Source: Beta vulgaris subsp. vulgaris (lineage: Eukaryota > Streptophyta > Magnoliopsida > Caryophyllales > Amaranthaceae). From it: DNA of 64,000 nucleotides. The position numbers and the translations under genes are program-made. The DNA is taken from assembly GCF_026745355.1 (NCBI RefSeq), contig NC_079208.1:25963805-26027804 (forward strand), given 5' to 3'. Shown in pieces: positions 33,436 to 46,200 of this stretch (position 1 is its first letter; each line of letters starts with the position of its first letter). Under the pieces are notes generated by a model. It made no database searches, was not told where the DNA came from, and saw nothing but the letters and a program-made list of their open reading frames with translations.

Positions 33436-34454
33436 CGGTTTTTTCACCAAGTACCCCGAGCTTTCAAAAAATTCATCTGGTATCCTTCAAGTTTTCATAA
33501 TACACGGAGTAACCCTAAGTTTCAAATTAATACACCTAGATACCCTTAATGACTAACGACATTAACCGATGTTAGTCATTAACCCTAATTTTCTAGATTT
33601 CAACCTAATTAACCACTAATCCTAACCCTAACCCTAAACCTAACCCTAACTCTAACCCTAACCCTAACCAGCTCTCCTTCAACCCTCCAACCACCCATGC
33701 CCCAATCCCCCACCCTGCCCCCACCTCCCGTAGCCCCCCTCTCCACCCCCGCGACGCCCCTCTCCCCCACCCCTGCGCCGCCCAGAAGGCCCCCGCCCAT
33801 TCGATTTTAGGAAAGAAACCCTAACAATAACCCATTCGACAACAGCGACGGACTGTAGACCGGCAGCACCATGACGGCACAACGCGAGCAGAAAACAGGG
33901 GAGGGGAGAAGCAGAGCAGAGCAGTTCGAAGCCGAGAAGAGAGCGAAAGGTAAGAAGCATGCAAGTTGTTGGTGTGGGTTCCTAGTGTTCGAAGGGCGGC
34001 GGTGCACCAGAGGTGGTGCGCATAGTGTTTGCGGTGTGGGGCGCGATGGTGTGGCGAGAAATCGAATAGGTAGGGAAAGAGGGGTTGGTGAGGTTGTGGG
34101 GGTGGGGGGAGGGTGGGGGCTGCGGTGGTGGTGGTGGTTGCGGTAGGGGTTGGGGCTGCAGGAGGTAGGGTGGGGTGGGTGCAGGGTGGGGGCGGTGGTT
34201 GGGTGGTAGTGGGGTTAGGGTTTGGGTTTGAAATTAGAGATTTGGGTTAAGGTTTGAAATTAGGGGTTAGTGTTAGATTTAGTTAGGTTAATTAGGGCTA
34301 ATTAGGTTTAATACTAACGGTTGTTAATGTCGTTAGTCATTAAGGGTATATGAGTGTATTAGTTTAAAACTTAGGGGTACCCCGTATATTTTGAAATTTT
34401 GGAGGGTACCAGGTGAAGTTTTTGAAAACTCAGGGGTACTTAGTGAAAAAACCG
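33436..34454. mobile_element. MULE-like non-autonomous element, copy 2
   Basis: Same structure as 32139-33188, in the same orientation, starting 248 bp after it. Ends CGGTTTTTTCACC and its inverse GTGAAAAAACCG at 34454. The flanks TTTAAAATA (33427-33435) and TCTAAAATA (34455-34463) differ at one base, a good 9-bp target duplication. The shared core (GGTGCACCAGAGGTGGTGCG near 34000 and 32730) shows that both descend from one element. The separate target sequences argue for two insertions rather than a local duplication. Confidence 0.75.
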
Positions 34455-35379
34455 TCTAAAATAAGCTTCATAATAGTTGTAAAAACTTCGTTTTCAGTAC
34501 CATAAATTGAACGTAAAAAATCAAAGGAGAAGTTTACTAAATAGCACAATCCTAATTTACAATATATTATACACCAATTGTTATACGCCAATCATAAAAT
34601 ATAAATGTGCACATAAATAAAGGATCGAATAATTTACTAAGTAACACAATCATACAGTTTAGGTTCACAATCAGTCCTTTTTTATAGTCAATTTTTCTAT
34701 TTCTTCCGTTCTGAAATAAATAAAACATTTGTATTTTATGTAAGAGTTTTTTAGAAGTACTGTTTCACTTATTTTAAAACGAAAAAGATATAATATAACT
34801 TTTTTCTTTGATATAGTAAGTTTTTTTGTGTGATATAGTATATTCATATCCACAATAAATCATGTGATCCCGCTCCACCCATGACTTGCTGACAAAATAA
34901 ATGGAAGATCCAATTCCAATAAAAGCGCTCTAGACTAAGGGGGCGTTTGGTTCGTTGAGAGGAAAGGGAAAGGGTATAAGAAAGGGTTACAAGAGGAATG
35001 GAAAGGGTTTCCCTTTGATTAAAAATGTTGTTTGGTTAGGAACATCAAAGAAATTGAAAAATTATTATTATTATTAAAATAATAATAATAATAACAAATA
35101 ATAATAATAGATAATAATAAATAATATTAATTAATATTAATAAAAATAATAATATTTATAATAATAGTTTTTAAATAATAATAAATAATAATAATAATAA
35201 ATAATTATTTAAAATAATTTTTTTTATAATAATAATTAAAATAAATAAATAATAATAATAAATAATAAATAGTAATATTTAAGATAATAAATAATAATAA
35301 TTATTATTATTAAATAATAATAAATAATAATAAATAATAATAATAATTATTAAATAATAATAAATAATAATAAATAATA

Positions 35380-35412
<33 letters not shown>

Positions 35413-35702
35413 TAAATAATAATAAAAATAAAAATGTCAAAAGATTTTGTTAAAAAGTATTGGTACAACACACCGGGACACATGTATGTTTATAAAATGG
35501 GACACATGTATGGTTAAAAAATGGGCTCATATACTATAAAATACAGTACAGTTCAAGCATAATCAATGTCAAAAGATTTTGTTTTTCAAGGTAAGATGAA
35601 TGGAACTTCACTTGAGAGGAATAAGGAGATATCCTCAAATGAATCCCATAAGGTTTGATTGATCCCTAGATTTCAGAGATATGAGGTGGAAAACAATGCC
35701 AC
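34455..35702. other. Unclassified AT-rich DNA with one MITE-like end and an AAT microsatellite
   Basis: At 34941 GGGGGCGTTTGGTTCG resembles a common plant MITE terminus, but no inverse copy was found downstream. 35055-35436 is an interrupted AAT/ATT array. ATGTCAAAAGATTTTGTT occurs at about 35435 and again at about 35566. No gene was recognised. Confidence 0.5.
35055..35436. repeat. Interrupted (AAT)n microsatellite
   Basis: Nearly 380 bp of AAT/ATA/TTA trinucleotides with both strands represented (AATAAT and ATTATT blocks), so it can fold on itself. It probably grew from an A-rich part of the MITE-like sequence before it. Confidence 0.85.
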
Positions 35703-36432
35703 TTAGGGATGGGCATGGGTCCAGGTTCCTACCCGGACCCTGTTGGACTCAACCCTAATTTAAGGGTTTGGGTCCAACTTTTTCATACCCTAAGGGTCCG
35801 GGTCCGGATCCAAGTGAATTTTTTAGGGTCCGGGTCTTAAAATTTTGGACCCAAACCCGACCGTTAGACCCTAAACTTATTTAATATATACATTTTAACT
35901 TTTAAAAAAAAAAAATTGATTTTCTAAGAGACTAAAACCTAAACTAAAACACCAAAACACCCATTCTGAACTATTATGTTAGTTGTGTTTGTTTCGTTTT
36001 GTTTTCAGTTTGTATGTTTGCGTTTGTTTCGTTTTTTTTTTTTCCGTTTATATGTTTGTGAATTTGTGTTTGTTTTGTTTTTTTTTTCAGTTTATAAGTT
36101 TGTGCTTGTTTCGTTTTTTTTCAATTTATATGTTTGTGTTTGTTTCATGCGAATTCTTGTGTTTGTTTCATGCGATTTTTTGTGTTTGTTTCATGCGAAT
36201 TTCAGATGATTATTGATATTAATAATGCTAAAAATTTAGCAAAATAAAGAATTTAGGCCTGGACCCTTCAGACCCTTTAGACCCCTCCATACCCTAAGGG
36301 TTAGGGTCTGGATTTGGGTCTGGGTCCAATTTTTTCAGACCCTTATGGTCTGGGTCCAAGTATGGGTCTGCAAAAAATTTTAGGGTCCGGGTCTAAGGTC
36401 TAGCTGGACCCGACCCTTGCCAATTCCATCCC
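35703..36432. mobile_element. hAT-type MITE, about 730 bp
   Basis: Left end TTAGGGATGGGCATGGGTCC; right end GGACCCGACCCTTGCCAATT followed by CCATCCC. Near-inverse GGGTCCGGGTC words fill both ends. Flanks AATGCCAC (35695-35702) and ATTGCCAC (36433-36440) form an 8-bp target duplication with one mismatch. GGGATGGCA-type termini are typical of plant hAT MITEs. The core (35970-36200) has repeated TTTGTGTTTGTTTC units and no transposase. Confidence 0.8.
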
Positions 36433-36529
36433 ATTGCCACTACTCCACCACCTCAACCTCAAGCATAATCAGTGTCAAAAGATTATCGAGTACATGTACA
36501 AACTTCAAGACAGTTAAGTATTGTACGTA

Positions 36530-37094
36530 TTGAGGGATGATAAACCTCTTTTTGCTAGATGTATGTGGCAACATACATGTATTGTTTGTCCACAACGGTT
36601 AAGTGTTGTATGTGGCAGCATACAAATAACACACATGTCACAATATTGTTTGTCCAAAATAAATTACTTTTTGCAATTTTTAAACTTGTATATCTCAAAA
36701 ATATATTTTTAAAAAAAATATAAATATACCAATATTCATATATCTTTATTCTCCACAAATAGACATCCATTTTGGTATAATTTCATCATATTTTTATTTT
36801 ACTCTTCTCTATCTCTTATTTAGATATGTAAAAAAAATACGGACACTATCTCTTTATACACAAACACTATTGTTAGTTACATAAATACTAGTTATAGTTA
36901 CACGAACACTAGTTGTAGTAGCATGAACACTATATATTAACATCGAAATTTTCGAGATCTGTTTAACTGACAGTGTACAATTTTCGAGAATACTTTTTTT
37001 GTTTGAGTGACAACTTTTTTTTTCATATATATTGACAATTTTACCCCTGTTAGATGTTTGTAAACATCTAGCAAAAAGTGGTTTATCATTTATC
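36530..37094. mobile_element. Probable hAT-type MITE, about 565 bp
   Basis: ATGATAAACCTCTTTTTGCT followed by AGATGT at 36537 is inverted at 37064-37090 (ACATCTAGCAAAAAGTGGTT). Flanks TGTACGTA (36522-36529) and TGTACATA (37095-37102) may be an 8-bp duplication. The outermost five or six bases do not pair well. The core repeats AACACTAGTT-like words. It ends 167 bp beyond the ALG14 stop codon, so it may lie in or near that gene's 3' untranslated region. Confidence 0.55.
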
Positions 37095-37261
37095 TGTACA
37101 TACCCCCGCGCCAAAAACAACCAAAAAGTGTAAATTCCATTACTCTGTAAGCAAACATTGATCAAAACTCAAATCTCAAAAAAAAATTACAAGAATGAAG
37201 ATTACACCTAAGTACGGAGCACATATAGCAGAATCCACACAAGTGACCCTGCAATAAACAG

Positions 37262-40200
37262 CTACATGAGACAACCAACGTAAATAGATCGAGGATATTT
37301 CCTTTGCAGTTGAGGCCATTGCACGTAAAGTTGATCAGCCATTCTAAGTTTGTACAGCAGCAAGCCACTCAAAGAGAGCCTTTGAACTCTTGCAATACTC
37401 TCCACGTAGAATATCGACGACCATCTGATCCCCAATACCTAGAAGAATTGGATTTGAGTGCGAACCAATTAACACTAATGGTTCGTTAGGTACTAAATAC
37501 TAGTAATGGTAATTTTGCTTAGGAAGTTGCATGTCAATGCATGTCAATTTTCAAGTATCAGATGTAGTGGCATGTATCAGTATGAATTGGTTCACTTTAT
37601 TCCAAATCCATCTGAAACTTGGAATAAGAAAATTTTCAAGTATCAGATGTAACTTTGCTTAGGAAGTTGCATGTCAATGCATGTGGTGATGGGAATTCAT
37701 GCCTGAATGCGTTTTTCTTCACGCGTCTACAATATAATTCAATACCAACTAGAAAAAAAGGGCTACTTGAGATTGACAAGCACGGCCATGGTTTTTGGGA
37801 AGAGACTTTTTTATTACAAGTATACATATAAATAATCCTGCGCCTACTAAACCGGCAAAAGATTGTATTATTAGAGACAATATTCATACAAATCCGGTCA
37901 AGAGCTTACCTTAAACAAAAGGGCAATTCCACATAAAGGAATGCAAGTACCAGGGCCATTGCAGAGGATCTGGCAGTAAACAACAAGAAAACTCATCATT
38001 CACAACGCAAGCTATGAATGAAAGCAAAGATGGGAGTAGGTATATATATACATACCACTTGAGGTCTGATTTTAATCATCAGCCACAATGCATGAGCAAT
38101 TGCAATCAGTGTCGTCCAAACAGAAGTTATATATGACTGACCAACTTCCCGACTGCGATATATCTGCAAGTACTGCGCAGTTTCCATCCCCTTCTGTACC
38201 AAAAAAAGAGAAGGCAAATGTCTCCTTAATATACAAAGGGCAATGGCAAAGATCCAACACATGCACCTACGTCCTCTACAGGAATATTAATTTGTCCAAA
38301 CAGTATGCGTAAAGCAAAAGCAATTTCAGCGATACAGTTGATGCACCTCAAAGCATTTAAAAGTGAACCTTCGGGTCTCTCATTAACATACCGGCTATTT
38401 ATGCTTCTTTTATAGAGAAGGATTTTATTTGTTTTTTACCAACTTCTTTTACTCATTTTCTGCATTACCGCCAATTGTATTTGATTTTACCACCAATTGT
38501 ATTTGATTTTACCACCTTAAGTAACCTAATTTCATGAAAATTACCACTTTAACTCGACCTGCTTCCAAGGGGAATATTTTCAGGCCAAGTAGGGTAGGGC
38601 CCACTTGTAGGATTTTTTGTCCCCCCCTCTTCCACATTCTCTCTCCTTGGTCTTTCACTTCAGCTCACTTTATTCCAAATCCATCTGATACTTGAAAATT
38701 TTCTTATCCAAACTCAAACTAAGTTAGGGTAAAAACTTCTTAACCCACCTTAATCCTGTCCGAACAACCAATAAGTATGTATTTAAGCTCAACGTGAAGT
38801 TACAACACATCAAATAGTTAGAATTTTGTGTGGGAAAAATTGATAGGAACAGTTCCAATTATGGAAGTTCCGCCATTTTTAGTCCCAGCTAAGGATTATT
38901 TTTGAGCGGTCCCAACTATGCATCATTTGTACTGAAATTGATCCCAGCAGGTTAATGACCTGCTACAACAAATAAAACGCATTTTTTTGTTTTTTATTTT
39001 TTGCCACAACCTTTTTCTCACTTCTCCCTCCACCATGTCCTCTCTCTTACACCCTCAACGTGAAGTTACAACACATCAAATAGTTAGAATTTTGTGTGGG
39101 AAAAATTGATAGGAACAGTTCCAATTATGGAAGTTCCGCCATTTTTAGTCCCAGCTAAGGATTATTTTTGAGCGGTCCCAACTATGCATCATTTTTACTG
39201 AAATTGATCCCAGCAGGTTAATGACCTGCTACAACAAATAAAACGCATTTTTTTGTTTTTTATTTTTTGCCACAACCTTTTTCTCACTTCTCCCTCCACC
39301 TTTTTCTCACTTCTCCCTCCACCATGTCCTTCTCTCTCTTACACCCTCCCTCCTAGCTGGTTTTAGGTTTCTTTCCTCTTCTTCCTCCTCTTTCTCTCTC
39401 CTCCCTGCCACTCCCTCATATTCCCCTCGTCATTCCCTCCTCCTCCCTTGCCATCGAGCACACCCCCGAAGCCCCATCCCCTACTGTTGCCCCCAATTTT
39501 CTTTGCTATGATTCGATTTCTTTGCGTTTTTGCATTGAAGGGGAGGGAATTTCGTGGGTGGCATGGGAAAGGGAAGAGGAGGAGATTTCGAGGGTGGCTC
39601 AGGAGAGGGGAGTTGAGGGTGAGTGGATTTAGAGGGTGGCTGGGGAGGGGGTGGGAAGGGGAGAGGAGAGGGGATAGGATTTTGGGGGTAGCTGGGGAGG
39701 GGGTGGGATTTCGAGGGTGGGGGTGTGAGAGAGGGATGGGACTTTGGGGGTGGCTGGGAAGGGGGGTGGGAGGGGGAGGTGTAGCAAGGGAGGGAGGAAA
39801 TAGGAGAGAGAAAAAAGAAGAGGGAAACTACCTTAAGAAATTTAAAAAATTTTAACTGGTTAAACAAGTAAAAAGTCATTTGGCAGTGATACATAGTTAG
39901 GACCGCTCAGAACTAATCTTTAGTTGAGACTCAAAATGGCGGAACGCCCATAGTTGAGACTATTACTGTCATTTTTTCCAAAGTGGAAAGGAGTGTCAAC
40001 TATAGCAATTAAGGAGTTAAGTAACATAGAATTTGCTGCAATGTATCCCTAAAATAACAAATTAAACCAGTAAAAATAAACCGTAAATTAATCCAATAAA
40101 CTTTTGTTCACAATGCATAAGTAAAACACTTTCATGAATCCACAATTTTCCTCAATTTAAGGTCGATTATGGCTGAGAAGTCAAAACCTAAATTAATTGG

Positions 40201-43200
40201 ACTTTGTATGAAAGAATTTTCATCAGTTTTGAGGTGAGTTTAGTGGAAGAAGAGATGAATTTATACTTTATAAACTCTAATCAGGGAGAAAGAGGGATGA
40301 AAAGGGAGAGAAATTCCATCACGTAGCCCCACTTGGCCGAACATTAAACCTAATAAGACCGAGTCAAGGTTGCGTTTTTAGTGAATAAGGTCAAGTAAGG
40401 TGGTAAAATTCAAAGAACAAAACAAAAGGTAGTAAGGCACAAATCGAGTAAAAGAAAAGGTGGTAAAAAACAAAAATAACCTTAAAATAAGGAGAAAATC
40501 CTTACAAATCTAACTGTTCTATTTTGTAATATTTTTCTTATATTTGAAAGTTATTTAATTATAAAAGATAATCTTCACATGAGTGATCATAGTACTTTAT
40601 CTAATTAGAGTCTTTGTGTCTAACTGTAACTCATGCCTTCTATTTAAAACAACAATGCATAATCATGTAGAAGGGTAAGAAAGCATTCATAATTTGATAA
40701 AAGTGTCTGGTCAGTAAAATACAAAGACTCTCGAAAAAGGCGCCATTGGGGTTTATGATTTTTGACTCCATGGTTAACCCGAAGCTAAGTAAGGTATAAT
40801 TTACTAGATTTCAGGCATAATAATGGGTAGAAAGAAGAAAACACAGATTTTGTAGTGAATGAAGTAATGGTGACTCTGGTGTCCACTCCGGGACCGGTTT
40901 CGATGACTACACAAAGTGCAGTTTCAGCTTTATGGCAAGCTTTTGAACATAATAGAGTTAGCCAACGTCAACATACTATGGTGATGAAGGTACATAGTAT
41001 AGTTGATGATGCTGACAAGGTTACTGAGCAAATGAATGAAGGAGAAGAGGTTGTAGCAATGCCTAAGGGGGTAGGGGATTCATCTGTACCTCAAAGCAGA
41101 GAAGTAAGTGCTGAGAAGGCTAAGCAGGTTGAAAAGTCCATTCCTAAAACCTGGGCAGCTCTCAGGGTAAGAAACTTACTTCTAAGGGTATGTCGTTGAA
41201 ATTTGTTGCTCCTAATATAAAAAATGGGAAAAGTGTAGCTCAAATAGATAAAGAGGAAGTGGGGAAGCTGGCTGAGGTATGGGCTAATGCTCTGGTGGTT
41301 TATGTGTTGGGGTAAACACCTACTATTGGCACTATTATTAGGTTTATTGCTATGGAGTGGAATATTATTGCCAAACCTCAAGTGTTCATGAAGATGGATA
41401 CTTTTTAGTGAAATTTGCGAATATGGAGGATAGAAATGAAATTCTATTTTCAGGACCTTTTACGTTGAATAATCGACCCTTGATAGTGAAAGCTTGGACT
41501 TCAAGTTTCAATTTCCATGAAGAAATCATGGGAGTGGTCCCTTTATGGGTTAGATTTCCTAACCTCCCACTCAACTGTTGGGGTCTTGAGACACTTAGTA
41601 GGATAGGAAGTATGGTGGGGGTTCCTTTATTTGCTGATGAGTGTACAACAAGGCAAATGAGGGTTTCATTTGCTAGATTACTCATTGAAGTGGATGTCAC
41701 TAAGCCTGTACCTAAGGTGGTATATATAGAAGATGTTCATGGAGAGATTGTTGAACAAAAAGTGCACTATGATTGGATTCCTCCCTTCTGCCATAGATGT
41801 TAAACAGCAGGCCATGATTGTGGAAAAAAGAAGGTTGCTATGGGCCCCAGACCAGAAGCACCTAAGCAACAATGGGTGCCCAAGGTTCATGTAGAGATCC
41901 CTAAGCCTGTTGAACAACAGCCTGAAGTGGTTGTACAAGTTGAAGGAAAGCAAGGGAAACTGAGGGGGAGACAACACTGGCTATGTGGAGGCACCTACTA
42001 CTGGAGCTGATAAAGGTAAAGCTATTGCAATGCTTGCTGCTGATACAACATCAGAGGTTAGAACACTGATGGAGTATCATTCCATCTTCTGGAAACAAAA
42101 AGAAAACTAGCTTTGAGGGAGGTCCTGGGACTGTGGTGCAAAGAATTGATGAAGGGGGGAGTAGTTCCTATCACTTAGACCCTACATGATCATTAGCACA
42201 TGGAGTGTCACGGGTTTAAACAACCCTGCATCAGTAGTGGAAGTGAAGAAATATCTGAAGAATAATAAGTCAATGTCATTGGCCTTTTAGAAACTAAAGT
42301 TAGAAGTAATAATAGTGGCAAAATTAGGACAAAAATGGGTAGTTGTTGGAAATGGGAGGATAATTATGATTTCTCTCACAGAGGAAGAATTTGGGTTGGG
42401 TGGAATACTGATGTGGTAGGCTTTGAAGTAGTTGAGAAGCATGAGCAATGGTTTCATGGGGTTGCTACTGATAAACAGAATGGGGACCAAATGATAATTA
42501 CCACTATTTATGGTTTACACACAATGGAAACTAGAATAGATCTCTGGACAAGTCTTGTTAGACTTAATAGCAACATTCAAGATCTTTGGTGTGTTTTAGG
42601 TGATTTTAATGCTGTGCTTACACCTGATGATAGATTCCAAGGTAGGCCTATCACTAACTATGAGACCCAAGACTTTAGTGCTTACAGATCACTGATTTAT
42701 TGGAGTTAAGAAGTTATGGGCACTTCTTCTCTTGGAACAATAAGAGTCAGGGTGATTCTAGGGTGCTTGGTAGAATTGATAGGTGTCTGGTTAATACCCT
42801 ACCCCCCGGCTGGTGAAATATGAGGGGTTGTGGTGGAATTTCTGAACCGTGGATTATCAGACCATAGTCCTTTGTTGCTCAAGTGTGCTCCTACTCAGAA
42901 TCATGGGGGCATGCCTTTCAAAATTTTCAATTATATGGCATATCATGAAGAGTTTGCTAATATAGTTCGTGATACTTGGAAGGATTTTGAGGATCATAAC
43001 TCGATGCAGCAAGTGGGACAAGCTGAAGATATTGAAGGGCAACTTGAAAGTCATGCATAAGAGAGACTTTGCAAACCTGGAGGCTAGGATTGCTCATATC
43101 AAGGAGCAATTGAATATAACTCAAACTGCACTATTGAGTAATCTTGGGAATGAGAATTTTCATATTCAAGAGGCTATGCAAATTGCAGCTCTTAGGAAAC

Positions 43201-46200
43201 TCATGGCAGTGGAAGAAAGTGCTTATAGGCATAAATCAAGGATCCAATGGCTTAAACTAGGGGACAGTAATAGTCATTTTTTCTTCCACTCAATGAAGGA
43301 AAGATTTGTAAGAAATAGTATTGATATACTATGATGATAGTGGTGTTAAACTCATTAGAAATGTTGATATACCGACTGAAGTGCTGCATTTCTACAAGAA
43401 GTTACTTGGTACTGCTGCCACCTCCCATACTGGGGTGGATATTCCAATTATTAGGAATGGAAGACAAGTTATTTCAGGTGCGAGGAACCTCATTGCTCCA
43501 GTCACTACAGAAGAAATTGATAGTGCTCTTAAAAGCATTGATGATAACAAGGCCCCTTGAATTGATGGCTACAATAGCTTTTTCTTTAAGAAGGTTTGGC
43601 ACATTATTAAAAATCAAGTTTTTAAGGCCATTTGGGCTTTCTTTGAAACTAGAGAACTGCCTGCTGCTATCAATTATACTTTGATTACTCTTGGACCTAA
43701 AGTTGCTCACCCTTCATCTGTGAAAGAGTACAGGCGTATAGCCTGTTGTACTGTAATTTACAAAATCATTGCTAAAATTCTTACTTTGAGATTACACAAA
43801 GTTGTGGGTGATGTTATTGATTTAGCCCAAGCAGGATTCATGCCTAATAGGTCCATATCTGACAATATTCTTTTAGCTACAGAGCTTATTAAGGGCTATG
43901 CTACTAAGAATATTAGTCCAAGGTGTATGGTGAAGATTGACCTTAGGAAGGCCTATGATTCAGTAGAATATCTATTCACTATGCTAGCCGAGCTGCCTGC
44001 TAAATTTGTGAGCTGGATAAAGGAGTGTGTTACTTCAGTGTCCTACACTACACTTGTTAATGGTCTCCCTAGTAGACGTTTTACTGCAAAGAAAGGGCTC
44101 AGATAAGGTGACCCCTTGTCTCCTTTCCTCTTTAAGGAGAATCCAAATTTCAATTACCATCCAAGATGTGAGAAGCTCAGCATCACACACTTGATGTTTG
44201 CTGATGATTTGCTACTATTTGCTACAGCTGATATGAGCTCAATTACTTTGACGCTTACTGCTTTCCAGGAGTTTTGGTCTAGCTGTAGCTGCTAACCTAG
44301 ACAAGAGTAATGTGTATTTTGCTGGCATCTCTGCTGATGGAAGAGCTAGACTGCAGAACATCTTACAAATCCCTGTGGTTAGCTTTCCATTTAGATACCT
44401 GGGGTACCTTTGCAGGCTAGAAAGCTATTTTACTCTGAATGCAAACCTCTCATTACAAAGGTGGCTGCTAGAATTCAGTTATGGACTGCCAAAAAGCTTT
44501 CATATGCTGGGAGATGTCAATTGATTTCATCAGTTCTTAAGGGGATTCAACTATATTGGAGTCAAATCTTCCTACTACCAAAGAAAGTGCTCAGGGAGAT
44601 TCAAGCTATTCTTAGAAGTTTCCTATGGACTGGTTCAGCTGATTCTAAGAAGGCACCAGTAACATGGGATGATTTATGTCATAAAAAGACAAATAGGGGC
44701 CTCAATTTCAAGGAGAGCATCATTTGGAACAAAGCTGCCATTGGAAAACATTTTTGGGCTTTAGCTCAAGGACAAGATAGACTGTGGATGAAGTGGCTTC
44801 ATACATACTACATCAAACGCAGAGATGTGTGGAGTATGGTGATCCCTAATAGATTGTCTTGGGCAATGAAGAAAATTCTGGAGGCTAGAGAGCATCTTGA
44901 GAATCCATCAAATTGTAGGCAGTTTGAACATAATGAGAAATTCTCTATCAAAAAGTTCTACTGGAGGGGATAAACCTCATGTTCCATGGAAGAGAATTAT
45001 TTGTAACAGTAGAGCTAGTCCAAGAGCCTTGTTCATTACTTGGCTTCTACTCTTGGGAAGATTAACTACTAAAGATAGAATGCTTCAATGGGGGATCCTG
45101 ACTGATGATACATGTGTATTATGCAATGCTGCACCAGAGACACAAGCACACCTATTCTTCCAATGCAGTTGTAGTAGAAGCATCTGAAATTTATGTATGA
45201 AGGTGTTTCACTTCCCCATTATGCATTATCATCTTCCAGAGATTATTGAAGTTGCCACCCAGAGTAGAGGCAATAGAAGGAAGCATCAACTTTACAACAT
45301 GCTATTTGTGGAAAGCATCTACCACATCTGGATTCAAAGGAACAAAAAAATCTTTGATAATAAGCTCATGCCTACCCAACAAGTGTTTAGGGTAATAGTA
45401 TTCCACATTGCTTGTAGGAATGATTCCCAGATTAATCAGCTGCTATTGATGTAATAGAGCTAGGGTTTGGTTCATGATGCTAGTTGTTTGTTTGTAATCC
45501 TCTAGAAGAGTCTGTTTGTATGAGGTCTAAGCTATGTGTAAGCTTAGGCTCTTGCTGTAGTTCAGTTGTATAAGGTAGCTGTCCTTAGGTCTTCTTTTTG
45601 GGGATATTGTTTGTACCTCTTTTTTTGGTTATCAATAATAACTTTTAATTGCCAAAAAAAAAAGTGTCTAGTCAGTTGAACTACATCTCAAGTAGGCTCT
45701 AAAAGCCACACCCAATCATCTAGTCTACCAAGAAAGATAAGATGATAATTTGTTGCAATATATGCACACAATTCAGATGACAAAGCTATACTCGTAAAGA
45801 GAAAAGCCCATTCACATAGTCCACAGCACATAACTTTTTCCACCAGATCCAAATAACAAACATATCTTCCAACAGAGCACCTCAGAGCAAAGCAATCAGA
45901 TTGATAGATACATTCGTCGCCAAAAGATCTACATGGTAACCCAAGAACTCATGAATCTCCAATACATAAGTCGTACACAATATGATACTCAAGAAACATG
46001 AAAGAAATCAAAATCCCTATGGACTAAAAATTCAATAAATCTCGACTTCTATAAACCAAAACTTCCAGAATGATATCAATATGGCTTTTCAAAGAAAGTT
46101 CACATCAAATACTGCTATTGGCCACATCATTACGAGCATGCTCTCCATGTCAACTAGATAGTGAAAAACAACAAGATTTATATGTTACTCACTACAGATA

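Larger units (their letters stand above)
40716..45661 (+). mobile_element. L1-type LINE in ALG14 intron 2, antisense to the gene
   Basis: A non-LTR element with ORF1, ORF2 and an A-rich tail (45652-45663). It is flanked by the 15-bp target duplication AAGTGTCT(G/A)GTCAGT (40701-40715 and 45662-45676). The inverted copy of this intron segment at about 49860-49890 keeps the uninterrupted site and confirms both ends. Domains identify a plant L1: DUF4283 plus zinc knuckle in ORF1; endonuclease, RT and zf-RVT in ORF2. Nearly full length but disabled by many stops and frameshifts. The element is on the plus strand, ALG14 on the minus strand. Confidence 0.95.

Noticed and set aside
34941..35440. Complete MITE starting GGGGGCGTTTGGTTCG
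   Set aside because: No inverse terminus or target duplication was found; only one end is visible.
37996..38266. Single-exon minus-strand frame of 88 codons as an independent gene
   Set aside because: It reads through both splice sites of ALG14 exon 3. Only 38193-38056 is coding.
39448..39894. Glycine/arginine-rich and proline-rich open frames of 135-137 codons on both strands
   Set aside because: They arise from a GA-rich tandem-like tract inside a fold-back element. The inverted copy at 50652-51157 gives mirror-image frames.
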